Origin: JOPF136 sp035541255
GTDB taxonomy: Bacteria; Acidobacteriota; Terriglobia; Acidiferrales; UBA7541
Length of the DNA stretch: 5,565 nucleotides
Assembly (NCBI GenBank): GCA_035541255.1
Contig: DATKNR010000194.1
Location: 1-5,565, forward strand
Reading direction: 5' to 3'
Part shown: in pieces, positions 1 to 5,565 of the stretch
How positions within the stretch are numbered: position 1 is the stretch's first letter
Layout: every line of letters begins with the position of its first letter
Position numbers and translations under genes: made by a program
Notes under the pieces: generated by a model
Databases searched by the model: none
Seen by the model: only the letters and a program-made list of their open reading frames with translations
What the model was told of the DNA's origin: nothing

Positions 1-824
1 CGGGAGGAGCGGATGGCGAGGGCACGCGCGGCGAGGGTGATGGAGCCGTCGGACGCGGCGGGCAGGGTGGCGCGGAGGCGATCGCGGATGGCGGAGCGGA
101 CGGCTTCGTTGCGAGCGGCGAGATAGGTGGGGCCGGAGCCCTGACCGAGCAGAAATGGCTGCCAGTAATCGTCGAAAGTTTCGAAGCAGGTGGTGATTTC
201 GAGCGGGCGAACGGCGATGTCTTCCAGGCCGGCTTCGTCAAAGGCGGTTTCCAGACCCTGAGGAGTGCAGATGGGGAAACGGCGGCCCTGGTCGTGTGCG
301 GCGGCTTCCGGGTCGAGGGCGATGGCGGCGTCCCAGAATTCGCGGAGGAAACGCGCCTGGCCGCTGTACTCCCACACATAGGCGGCGATGATTCCTCCGG
401 GGCGGGTGACGCGACGGAATTCTTCGAGGGCGCGGGCAGGATCGGCGATGAAATTGAGGCCGAGGCCCGAGACACAGGCGTCGAAGGTGTGCTCGGCGAA
501 GGGCAGGGCCATTGCATCCGCCAACTCGTAGGCGACGCGCGGAGCCGGGCGATGGCGGCGGGCGAAATCGACGAGCGGTGGAGTGCGGTCCACGCCGACG
601 ACGCGGGCGGGCCGGCAGCGCTCGACAATGGCGGCGGTGATGATTCCGGTGCCGCAGCAAACGTCCAGCCAGGACGAGGCGGGAGGCACAGCGAGCCAGT
701 CGAGAAATTGGGAGGCGAGCAGTCGGCTCCAGCGGGCCATCCAGACTTCGTAGGCATCGCCGGAAGACCATCTGTCCTTGCCGCCGGAGAGGGCAGAGAC
801 GGGCTGGGATTGAGGGGCGCTCAT
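1..824 (-). CDS. Class I SAM-dependent methyltransferase (UbiE/Methyltransf_11-like), C-terminus cut by window edge
   Basis: The minus strand reads open from an ATG at 824-822 to the left edge, giving 274 codons without a stop. Residues 53-60 (LDVCCGTG) form the glycine-rich motif I that binds S-adenosylmethionine. VGVDRTP (76-82) matches the acidic end of strand beta2. LPFAEHTFDACVSGLGLNF (107-125) matches the motif II region. EEFRRVTRPGGIIAAYVW (134-151) is the typical 'E-RV-PGG' post-motif. The protein should be a cytoplasmic Rossmann-fold methyltransferase. The substrate cannot be read from the sequence, because related proteins act on quinones, small molecules and other acceptors. The C-terminal style (residues 260-274) and the length suggest only a few codons are missing. 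The start is chosen because it is the first in-frame ATG and leaves a normal N-terminal lead of about 50 residues. No Shine-Dalgarno sequence precedes it. A TTG five codons... upstream alternatives are weak; the nearest is a TTG three codons before the ATG. The gene diverges from argS. Family call is strong, specific function unknown. Confidence 0.9.
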   Translation of the reverse strand, partial: MSAPQSQPVSALSGGKDRWSSGDAYEVWMARWSRLLASQFLDWLAVPPASSWLDVCCGTGIITAAIVERCRPARVVGVDRTPPLVDFARRHRPAPRVAYELADAMALPFAEHTFDACVSGLGLNFIADPARALEEFRRVTRPGGIIAAYVWEYSGQARFLREFWDAAIALDPEAAAHDQGRRFPICTPQGLETAFDEAGLEDIAVRPLEITTCFETFDDYWQPFLLGQGSGPTYLAARNEAVRSAIRDRLRATLPAASDGSITLAARALAIRSS

Positions 825-867
825 CGCAGACAATTTACAACAGATTAGGGGAGGGGAAAGAGGCTGC

Positions 868-893
868 CCACGGTCAAGAAACACTGACCGTGG
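868..893. repeat. Perfect 9-bp inverted repeat (CCACGGTCA - 8 nt - TGACCGTGG), candidate operator
   Basis: CCACGGTCA at 868-876 and its exact reverse complement TGACCGTGG at 885-893 are separated by eight bases (AGAAACAC). The repeat lies in the 127-bp region between two divergent genes, so it is not at the 3' end of either and has no T-tract; a terminator role is unlikely. Its right arm ends 19 bp before the proposed argS extended -10 element, so it covers roughly -60 to -35 relative to the expected argS start of transcription. That is a position from which a dimeric regulator could act on argS, on the methyltransferase gene, or on both. The repeat is directly visible; the operator role is inference. 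Confidence 0.5.
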
Positions 894-912
894 CTCCCCA
901 CGCGCTGCGAGA

Positions 913-921
913 TGCTAGAAT
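913..921 (+). promoter_or_regulatory. Extended -10 promoter element for argS
   Basis: TGCTAGAAT is a TGn extended -10 motif followed by TAGAAT, which matches five of six bases of the sigma-70 consensus TATAAT. No recognisable -35 box lies 16-18 bp upstream, which fits an extended -10 promoter. Transcription would start near 928, leaving a leader of about 24 nt that contains the Shine-Dalgarno sequence. Confidence 0.45.
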
Positions 922-934
922 TGCCGGCCTATTC

Positions 935-940
935 GGGAGG
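935..940 (+). promoter_or_regulatory. Ribosome binding site of argS (GGGAGG)
   Basis: GGGAGG lies 11 nt before the GTG at 952 and 23 nt before the first in-frame ATG at 964. The spacing favours the GTG as the start codon, so this site decides the N-terminus MYHLMQ over MQER. Confidence 0.6.
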
Positions 941-951
941 CTTGAAGCAAC

Positions 952-2922
952 GTGTATCACCTGATGCAGGAACGAGTGCGAGCGGCACTGGCGGAGCATA
1001 TTGCCGCGAAATTCGGGCAGGAGGCGGCCGTAAACCTTGAGCGGCCGCCGAAACTGGCCATGGGCGAAATGGCCACGCCCGTGTGTTTCGAACTTGCGAA
1101 ACGGCTGAAGCGGGCACCGCGGCAGATCGCGCAGGAAATCGCGGCGGGAATCGGCACGATTGACGGAGTGGCGCGCGTGGAAGTGGCGGGAGGCGGATAT
1201 CTGAACGTGTATCTGGACCGCGGGACGTTTTTCGCGTCGGTGGCACGGGAGGCGGGACGGGAAGCGACGGCGGCGGCGGCGGACGCGCCGAAAGTGATTG
1301 TGGAGCACACGAACATCAATCCGAACAAAGCGGCGCACATCGGGCACCTGCGGAACGCGGCGCTAGGGGATTCGTTCGTGCGGCTGCTGCGGTATTCGGG
1401 CCGGCGCGTGGAGGTGCAGAACTACATCGACAACACGGGCGTACAGGTGGCGGACGTGGTGGTGGGATTCCATCACCTCGAGAAAAAATCGACGGCAGAG
1501 GTGAGAGAACTGGCAGCTGGAGCGGAATTCGATTACCTGTGCTGGGATTTGTATGCACGGGTGACGCAGTGGTTCGAAGAGGACGCGACGCGGCTTTCGC
1601 TGCGGGCGGAAACCCTGAAGGCGATTGAAGAGGGAGCGGGGACAGCGGCGGAAATCGGGACGATCGTGGGCGAGGCGATTGTGCGGTGCCATCTGCGGAC
1701 GATGGACCGGCTGGGGGTGGAGTACGACGTGCTGCCGCGCGAAAGCGAAATCCTGCACCTGAAATTCTGGGAGCATGCGTTCGCGAAATTGAAGGAGACG
1801 GGCGCCATCCAGCTGGCGACGGAGGGGAAAAACGCGGGCTGCTGGGTGATGCCGCTGGGAGAATCGGACGCGGCGGCGGATGACGACCCGAACGCGGCGA
1901 AAATCATCGTGCGGTCGAACGGGACGGTGACGTATGTAGGAAAAGACATCGCATACCAACTATGGAAATTCGGACTGCTTGGGCTGGATTTCCGGTATGC
2001 GCGATTCGCGAAGCGGCGGGACGGCGGCGACGTGTGGGCGAGCACGAGCGGCGCGGGAGAGGCGGATGCGCCGCGGTTTGGGCACGGGAGCGAGGTGTAC
2101 AACGTCATCGATTCGCGGCAGGCATACCTGCAAAACGTTGTGGTGGCGGGATTGCGGGCGCTGGGATACGGCGCACAAGCCGACCATTCGACGCATTTTT
2201 CGTATGAGATGGTGGCACTTTCGCCGCGGGCGGCGCAGGAGATGGGCTACACGCTCTCGCCGGACGAGCAGAAGCGCGCATACGTGGAGATGAGCGGGCG
2301 GCGCGGGCTGGGAGTGAAGGCGGACGACCTGATCGATGAGCTGGAAGAGGCCACGAGCGCGGAGGTGGCGGAGCGGCATCCGCAGCTTTCGGCGGATGAG
2401 CAGGCGGGGATTGCGCACGCGATTGCCATCGGGGCGCTGCGATATTTCCTGCTGAAATTTACGCGCGGGACGGTGATCAGTTTCGATTTCAAGGAGGCGC
2501 TGAGCTTCGAGGGAGAAACGGGGCCGTACTGCCAATACGCGGTGGTGAGGGCGAAGAATATTTTCCGGAAGGCCGCGGAACAGGACGCGGGATTTTCCGC
2601 GGGATCGCTGGCGGGAAAGGCCCCGGCGGAAAAATTGGGCGGCTTGCTGGCGCAGGGCGAGGACCTGTGGGAGTTGACGCTGCTGGCCGGGTTGCTGGAA
2701 TCGACAGTGGCAGCCGCGGTGGCGGTGCAGGAGCCGGCGATCCTGGCGAAATACGCGTTTCAACTGGCCCAGGCGTTCAACAATTTCTACCACAAGCATC
2801 ACATCCTTTCGGAAGAAGACGCGGGGAAGAAAGCCTTCCTGCTGCTGCTGGTGGAAGCGGTGGAGAAACAACTGGTGACGGCGCTGGAACTGCTGGGGAT
2901 TGCGGCACCGGAACGGATGTAA
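952..2922 (+). CDS. argS: Arginyl-tRNA synthetase (ArgRS)
   Basis: This cytoplasmic class I aminoacyl-tRNA synthetase attaches arginine to tRNA-Arg using ATP. The 656-residue product shows the family domains in order. An N-terminal Add1-type tRNA-binding domain spans about residues 1-90. The catalytic core follows, with the HIGH motif at 129-132 inside NINPNKAAHIGHLRNA, then VEVQNYIDNTG (153-163), YVGKDIAYQLW (328-338) and IDSRQ (386-390). The KMSK loop region reads MSGRRGLGVKADDLID (447-462); a degenerate KMSK is normal in many ArgRSs. The DALR anticodon-binding domain contains GPYCQYAVVRAKN (524-536) and FNNFYHKHHIL (609-619). At 656 residues it is longer than E. coli ArgRS (577), partly because of about 35 extra residues around 346-380. 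The GTG start is supported by GGGAGG 11 nt upstream. It has its own promoter region, shared with the divergent methyltransferase, and no clear intrinsic terminator follows. Essential housekeeping gene; identification is firm. Confidence 0.98.
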   Translation: MYHLMQERVRAALAEHIAAKFGQEAAVNLERPPKLAMGEMATPVCFELAKRLKRAPRQIAQEIAAGIGTIDGVARVEVAGGGYLNVYLDRGTFFASVAREAGREATAAAADAPKVIVEHTNINPNKAAHIGHLRNAALGDSFVRLLRYSGRRVEVQNYIDNTGVQVADVVVGFHHLEKKSTAEVRELAAGAEFDYLCWDLYARVTQWFEEDATRLSLRAETLKAIEEGAGTAAEIGTIVGEAIVRCHLRTMDRLGVEYDVLPRESEILHLKFWEHAFAKLKETGAIQLATEGKNAGCWVMPLGESDAAADDDPNAAKIIVRSNGTVTYVGKDIAYQLWKFGLLGLDFRYARFAKRRDGGDVWASTSGAGEADAPRFGHGSEVYNVIDSRQAYLQNVVVAGLRALGYGAQADHSTHFSYEMVALSPRAAQEMGYTLSPDEQKRAYVEMSGRRGLGVKADDLIDELEEATSAEVAERHPQLSADEQAGIAHAIAIGALRYFLLKFTRGTVISFDFKEALSFEGETGPYCQYAVVRAKNIFRKAAEQDAGFSAGSLAGKAPAEKLGGLLAQGEDLWELTLLAGLLESTVAAAVAVQEPAILAKYAFQLAQAFNNFYHKHHILSEEDAGKKAFLLLLVEAVEKQLVTALELLGIAAPERM

Positions 2923-2995
2923 GGCGGGCGCGAAGTTCGAAGCGGCACCGGGCCGCCCCGCACACACCGCTTGGATTCGCGCGCGGAAATATCCC

Positions 2996-3024
2996 TTGAC
3001 AGAACGGCCGGCCCTATATATGTG
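2996..3024 (+). promoter_or_regulatory. Predicted sigma-70 type promoter of the padR operon
   Basis: A perfect -35 hexamer TTGACA lies at 2996-3001. The -10 region falls in the AT-rich stretch at 3015-3024. The exact hexamer is uncertain: TATATG at 3017-3022 has a 15-bp spacer and TATGTG at 3019-3024 has a 17-bp spacer. Either choice puts the transcription start around 3029-3031, only a few bases before the padR ATG at 3035. The element overlaps the direct repeats described separately, so a bound repressor there would block polymerase. Confidence 0.6.
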
Positions 3025-3037
3025 TTATCTATATATG
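3014..3037 (+). promoter_or_regulatory. Two CTATATATG direct repeats, candidate PadR operator overlapping the start codon
   Basis: CTATATATG occurs at 3014-3022 and again at 3029-3037, a 15-bp period in a region that is otherwise very GC-rich. The TATATA core of each copy is itself palindromic. The first copy overlaps the -10 region and the second ends with the ATG of padR. PadR regulators commonly repress their own promoters, so these repeats are the best candidate for the autoregulatory site. The repeats are seen directly; their binding role is inferred. Confidence 0.45.
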
Positions 3038-3376
3038 GAAGACCCAGTGGCGAATGCGCTGAAAAAGGGAAGCTTGGACATGCTGGTGCTGGCGCTGCTC
3101 GAGGACGGGCCGAAGCACGGCTACGAAATCGGGAAGCAGATCGAGGAGCGGTCCGGGCGGACCTTGAAGTTCAACGTGGCTTCGCTCTATCCGGCGCTGT
3201 ATGCGCTGGAGCGGAAAGGGCTGGTGGCGGGGAGCTGGGGGACGGCGTCGAACGGGCGGCGGCGGCGATGCTACCGGCTGACGCGGCCGGGGCGGAAGGC
3301 GCTCGAGGAGCAGCGTGCGCGGTGGCGGGAATTCAGCGAAGCGATCGACACGATTGCGAAGGTGAGCTATGCGTGA
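3035..3376 (+). CDS. PadR family winged-helix transcriptional regulator
   Basis: The 113-residue product is a short (single-domain) PadR repressor. The N-terminal helix leads into KGSLDMLVLALL (11-22), then DGPKHGYEIGKQIEERSG (24-41) with the family HGYEI signature. The DNA-recognition helix is NVASLYPALYALERKGLV (47-64), and the wing is GTASNGRRRRCYRLT (69-83). A C-terminal helix (84-113) would provide the dimer interface. PadR proteins are cytoplasmic DNA-binding dimers that usually repress their own operon and the gene next door. The ATG at 3035 is chosen because the predicted transcription start lies just before it; an in-frame ATG at 3020 and a GTG at 3047 (with GGAAG before it) are alternatives. 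No Shine-Dalgarno sequence precedes 3035, so the mRNA may be nearly leaderless. The stop overlaps the next start by 8 bp, indicating a coupled two-gene operon. The ligand or signal is unknown. Confidence 0.93.
   Translation: MEDPVANALKKGSLDMLVLALLEDGPKHGYEIGKQIEERSGRTLKFNVASLYPALYALERKGLVAGSWGTASNGRRRRCYRLTRPGRKALEEQRARWREFSEAIDTIAKVSYA
3359..3365 (+). promoter_or_regulatory. Ribosome binding site for the coupled HAAS-domain gene
   Basis: AAGGTGA inside the end of padR lies just before the ATG at 3369 and partly matches the anti-Shine-Dalgarno sequence. With the 8-bp overlap (ATGCGTGA) between the start and the padR stop, it supports translational coupling and fixes the downstream start. Confidence 0.5.
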
Positions 3377-5000
3377 TTTCACAGCGATCGTGCGGAGGAA
3401 TCTTGGCCCGCTACCGCTCGCCTCCGAGAGGGAGGCGGAGATTGTTACGGAATTGGCCGAACAGTTAGAAGACGCTTATGGGGACGCGCTGGGGCGGGGG
3501 CTGCCGGAAGCGCGTGCGCTGGCTGAGGCAGTGGAACAGTTTGGACAATGGGGAAGAGTCCGCCGGGCCATCCTTTCCGCTGAGATGGGAGAAAAAATCA
3601 TGTGGCCACAACCGAGCGCAGTATCCCGGCGTGGCGGCTGGGCCGCACTGGCATGCGTCGCGCTGCTGTGCCTTGCGCCGAGCTATCGCCAGGCGCTGCG
3701 GGCCGCTCCGGAAGCCTGGACATTTTCCCCCCAGCCGCTGTCAGAGGACACACTTCGCGGTGCGGCCGAGCGCGGATTGAAGGATCACGACGCATCGCTG
3801 GTGGCCTTCGCCGCCCTTCATCTGCGCGATCTGCAGACCGCGAGCCGTTACGCTGAGCAAGCCGTGGCTATGGATTCCAAACTCACGTGGATCGCCGTGC
3901 GCTTCGCCAACCCGGTGGACAGTAATCCGACAATCAGCAACCCGTGGATGGAGAGGCTTGTGGCCTGGGACGCGGACAATGCGGTGCCCCACCTGTTCGC
4001 CGCGGAACTGCTCTACGTAGGAAGCTCCGCGGATGGCTCTTTGGATGACGCCGGGGCTCTGCGTCTGGCGAACACCACGCAGTGGGGAGAGAAGATGCGG
4101 GAAGCGTTTGCCGCCACGCGCTTTGACAATTACGCGCAACGGCGCTTCGAGTTGGATCGCAGCGTCCTCCGTCGCCTCCGGGGAACCGAGACTGATGCAC
4201 TGCTGTGGTACGCCTCCGGTCTGGGCTACGTGAATCTGAGTGAGGTGTCGGCGTACGCAGGGCTGATCACTCGAAAATTTGGCCCGGAGGCCGAACAGGC
4301 GGGACACCCCGCGGAGGCATGGGGCCTCTACTGGGGCGTGGCGCGCTTCGGTGAGCGCGTGGAGAATGGCGCGTCGTGGGAATGGGAGCGGGCGATAGCG
4401 GCACATCTCGAGGCATCCGCGTATGCATCCCTGGCCGGCCTTGCCGACCGCACCGGGAAAAAGGACGAGGCCGCGGCGCTCAATTTGCTCAGTCAAAAGG
4501 CCGAGCGAGCCAGTTCCGAAACGCGAGCGGCGTGGGGAGAAGCCAACCGTACACGCTGGGCTCTCGCGGAGCGCCCGGCCATGCTGGCGTGGGTGGCTTC
4601 AGGGCTCGCTGTGCTCTCGGCAATCGCATGCATGGCCTGGGCGGCGCTGCTGGGTTTTCGCGGCGAAGACCGTGTGCTGGGCGGATGGCTTAGCGGCGTG
4701 GCGCTGGGATTGAGCTACGCGCCCATCGTCCTGCTGGCCTCGAGTTCGGTCATGTACGTCGCGATGCTGCCGTACCTGCGATCCGCGGAGGAATTTGCGA
4801 CGGGGCGGGAACTCGCCAACGGGCTGGCGCCCTTCTGGTTCAGCTTCCGGATGGGGATGAGTCCGTTCAACGACTGGCGGGTGTATAGCGCGCAATTGCT
4901 GGTTCCCGCATTCTTCTCGCTGGCGGTTCTGATCAGCGGAATCGCTGCACTGCGCTGGATGGCACGGCATCGCGCGCGGCAAACTCCGCAGGCGGGTTAG
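3369..5000 (+). CDS. PadR-associated HAAS-domain membrane protein with large extracytoplasmic helical region
   Basis: I do not recognise a named family for the whole 543-residue protein. Residues 1-75 resemble the HAAS / 'permease prefix domain 1' module (LPLASEREAEIVTELAEQLE at 15-34, then an acidic helical stretch to SAEMGEK), a cytoplasmic helical domain typically encoded next to padR. A first membrane helix spans about 89-104. Residues about 105-400 are a mostly helical, alanine-rich region, with possible TPR-like helix pairs around 138-170 and 340-380; this part is weakly supported. Three further hydrophobic segments lie at about 404-428, 437-469 and 507-530, followed by a basic tail (RHRAR). 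The positive-inside pattern (SRR at 86-88, the RHRAR tail) suits cytoplasmic N- and C-termini with the middle region outside. No Walker motifs, catalytic triad, lipobox or cleavable signal peptide is visible. Known family logic suggests it senses an envelope condition and modulates the coupled PadR; this is inference. In Acidobacteria the same prefix domain often precedes a MacB/FtsX permease, whose sequence I do not see here. Confidence 0.85.
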   Translation: MRDFTAIVRRNLGPLPLASEREAEIVTELAEQLEDAYGDALGRGLPEARALAEAVEQFGQWGRVRRAILSAEMGEKIMWPQPSAVSRRGGWAALACVALLCLAPSYRQALRAAPEAWTFSPQPLSEDTLRGAAERGLKDHDASLVAFAALHLRDLQTASRYAEQAVAMDSKLTWIAVRFANPVDSNPTISNPWMERLVAWDADNAVPHLFAAELLYVGSSADGSLDDAGALRLANTTQWGEKMREAFAATRFDNYAQRRFELDRSVLRRLRGTETDALLWYASGLGYVNLSEVSAYAGLITRKFGPEAEQAGHPAEAWGLYWGVARFGERVENGASWEWERAIAAHLEASAYASLAGLADRTGKKDEAAALNLLSQKAERASSETRAAWGEANRTRWALAERPAMLAWVASGLAVLSAIACMAWAALLGFRGEDRVLGGWLSGVALGLSYAPIVLLASSSVMYVAMLPYLRSAEEFATGRELANGLAPFWFSFRMGMSPFNDWRVYSAQLLVPAFFSLAVLISGIAALRWMARHRARQTPQAG

Positions 5001-5044
5001 GTCGCTCACCCGTTCCGCAGCCCGGGCGCACCACCGCGAATGGG

Positions 5045-5565
5045 TCAGGGCGGCGGGGGAGTGGCGTCGGGGAATTCGACGACCATGGGACTGCCGTCCG
5101 GGCGCAGAGTGAGAGTGGGCGCGAAACGTCCCAGATATTCGCGGCGCCACCAGAGACCCGACCGGCGTTGCGTCTCCAGGCTCGTAAACCAATATTGATA
5201 GATGATCGCGCGGACATATTTCGGGGGCCGGCCGGGAAACGGATTGCCGGCAAACAGCGCGAGGACGGGCGGACTTCCTTCCAGCAGGCGCAACTCCACG
5301 TTCATGACCCATGGCGAGTCGTCGATGGGGCCGAGCATGGCGAACCACAGGTTCCATTCGAAGCGCGGGTGATAGGGCGCGTAGACGAGCGGAGCGAGAT
5401 CGAGCTCCTGCGGCTTGAAGCGGAAGGGGTAGGGAATCCAGTTTATTTCGTCGTCGGAACCGTCGAACTCGATTTCATAGCGTGCCCAGGTCATGCGGGC
5501 GAACAGGCCGTAGCGGTTGGCGATGGAGAATGGACGGATGAGGCGGACGGGCGCTGTGGGCAGCT
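5045..5565 (-). CDS. Lipase maturation factor family protein, C-terminal part (N-terminus beyond window edge)
   Basis: The minus-strand frame is open from the right edge to a TGA at 5047-5045, giving 172 visible codons. An ATG at 5494 is internal: in-frame family-conserved sequence continues upstream of it (PFSIANRYGLFARM, visible residues 11-24). Conserved pieces of the LMF C-terminal domain follow: RYEIEFDGS (28-36), NWIPYPFRFKPQ (41-52), YHPRFEWNLWFA (64-75), NPFPGRPPKYVRA (107-119) and GLWWRREYLG (136-145). These closely echo animal LMF1, an ER membrane protein needed for folding and export of homodimeric lipases. In bacteria the role is not established; the missing N-terminal portion should hold the multiple membrane helices. 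The visible part has no obvious membrane segment. The last 15 residues are low-complexity and proline-rich. The gene converges on the HAAS-domain gene with a 44-bp gap. Family call is strong; function is unknown. Confidence 0.9.
   Translation of the reverse strand, partial: LPTAPVRLIRPFSIANRYGLFARMTWARYEIEFDGSDDEINWIPYPFRFKPQELDLAPLVYAPYHPRFEWNLWFAMLGPIDDSPWVMNVELRLLEGSPPVLALFAGNPFPGRPPKYVRAIIYQYWFTSLETQRRSGLWWRREYLGRFAPTLTLRPDGSPMVVEFPDATPPPP

Noticed and set aside
238..848. Open frames on both strands (238-771 minus and 294-848 plus) overlapping the methyltransferase
   Set aside because: The minus-strand frame at 824-1 carries clear SAM-binding motifs and continues beyond the window edge. 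The others are out-of-frame shadows with Arg/Pro- or Gly-rich translations.
1960..2967. A 335-codon open frame on the minus strand inside argS
   Set aside because: It lies wholly opposite a well-conserved essential gene. Its translation is Arg/His/Gln-rich with no domain, as expected for the antisense frame of a GC-rich gene.
2928..2982. Possible argS terminator: stem GCGGC/GCCGC at 2942-2956 nested in GCGCGAA/TTCGCGC pairing (2928-2934 with 2976-2982)
   Set aside because: No T-tract follows and short GC-rich stems are expected by chance at this base composition, so an intrinsic terminator is not supported.
3636..3680. Signal peptide or lipoprotein signal at the first hydrophobic segment of the HAAS-domain protein
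   Set aside because: The segment starts about 88 residues in, after a cytoplasmic-type domain, and ALLC does not fit the lipobox. It is better read as a membrane anchor.
4993..5012. Weak stem CGGGT/ACCCG between the two convergent genes
   Set aside because: Only five pairs with a ten-base loop and no T-run on either strand. The 44-bp gap shows no convincing bidirectional terminator.
3741..5357. Long minus-strand frames at 3741-4496 and 4599-5357
   Set aside because: They lie opposite the HAAS-domain gene, show no recognisable motif, and the second also overlaps the LMF gene in another frame.
5492..5494. ATG at 5494 as the true start of the minus-strand gene at the right end
   Set aside because: In-frame conserved LMF sequence (PFSIANRYGLFAR) continues upstream without a stop to the window edge, so this methionine is internal.

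Overview
The window reads like chromosomal DNA from a GC-rich bacterium, most probably a member of the Acidobacteriota (Bryobacter/Solibacter-like). Three things point there: the style of the arginyl-tRNA synthetase (about 656 residues, with a long insertion in the catalytic domain), a padR gene translationally coupled to a membrane protein that starts with a HAAS/'permease prefix' domain, and a bacterial lipase-maturation-factor homologue. The taxonomic placement is inference. No rRNA, tRNA, CRISPR array, insertion sequence or phage gene was seen.

Layout. Positions 1-824 (minus strand) hold a class I SAM-dependent methyltransferase whose last codons lie beyond the left edge. A 127-bp divergent intergenic region (825-951) follows. 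It contains a perfect 9-bp inverted repeat with an 8-base spacer (868-893), an extended -10 element (913-921) and a Shine-Dalgarno sequence for argS. argS (952-2922, plus strand) is complete. A 112-bp intergenic region ends in an AT-rich island, very different from its surroundings, with a consensus -35 box (TTGACA) and two 9-bp direct repeats (CTATATATG); the second repeat contains the padR start codon. padR (3035-3376) overlaps the next gene by 8 bp. That gene (3369-5000) encodes a 543-residue membrane protein with a cytoplasmic HAAS-type N-terminus, one membrane helix, an approximately 300-residue extracytoplasmic helical region and three more predicted membrane helices. A convergent gene (5045 to the right edge, minus strand) encodes the C-terminal part of a lipase maturation factor family protein.

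How the genes may work together. padR and the membrane protein form a clear two-gene operon and are the accessory part of the window. The reasonable model is an autoregulated PadR repressor whose activity is linked to its coupled membrane partner through the HAAS domain. In the more familiar Acidobacterial arrangement the partner is a MacB/FtsX-like permease; here the permease core appears to be replaced by a different extracytoplasmic domain, although the overall topology still resembles MacB. The methyltransferase, argS and the lipase maturation factor look like independent neighbours.

Composition. Much of the plus strand is G-rich whichever way the genes point, so the methyltransferase uses many C-ending codons while argS uses many G-ending codons. 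This suggests a strong replication-strand bias. The long membrane-protein gene looks less skewed.
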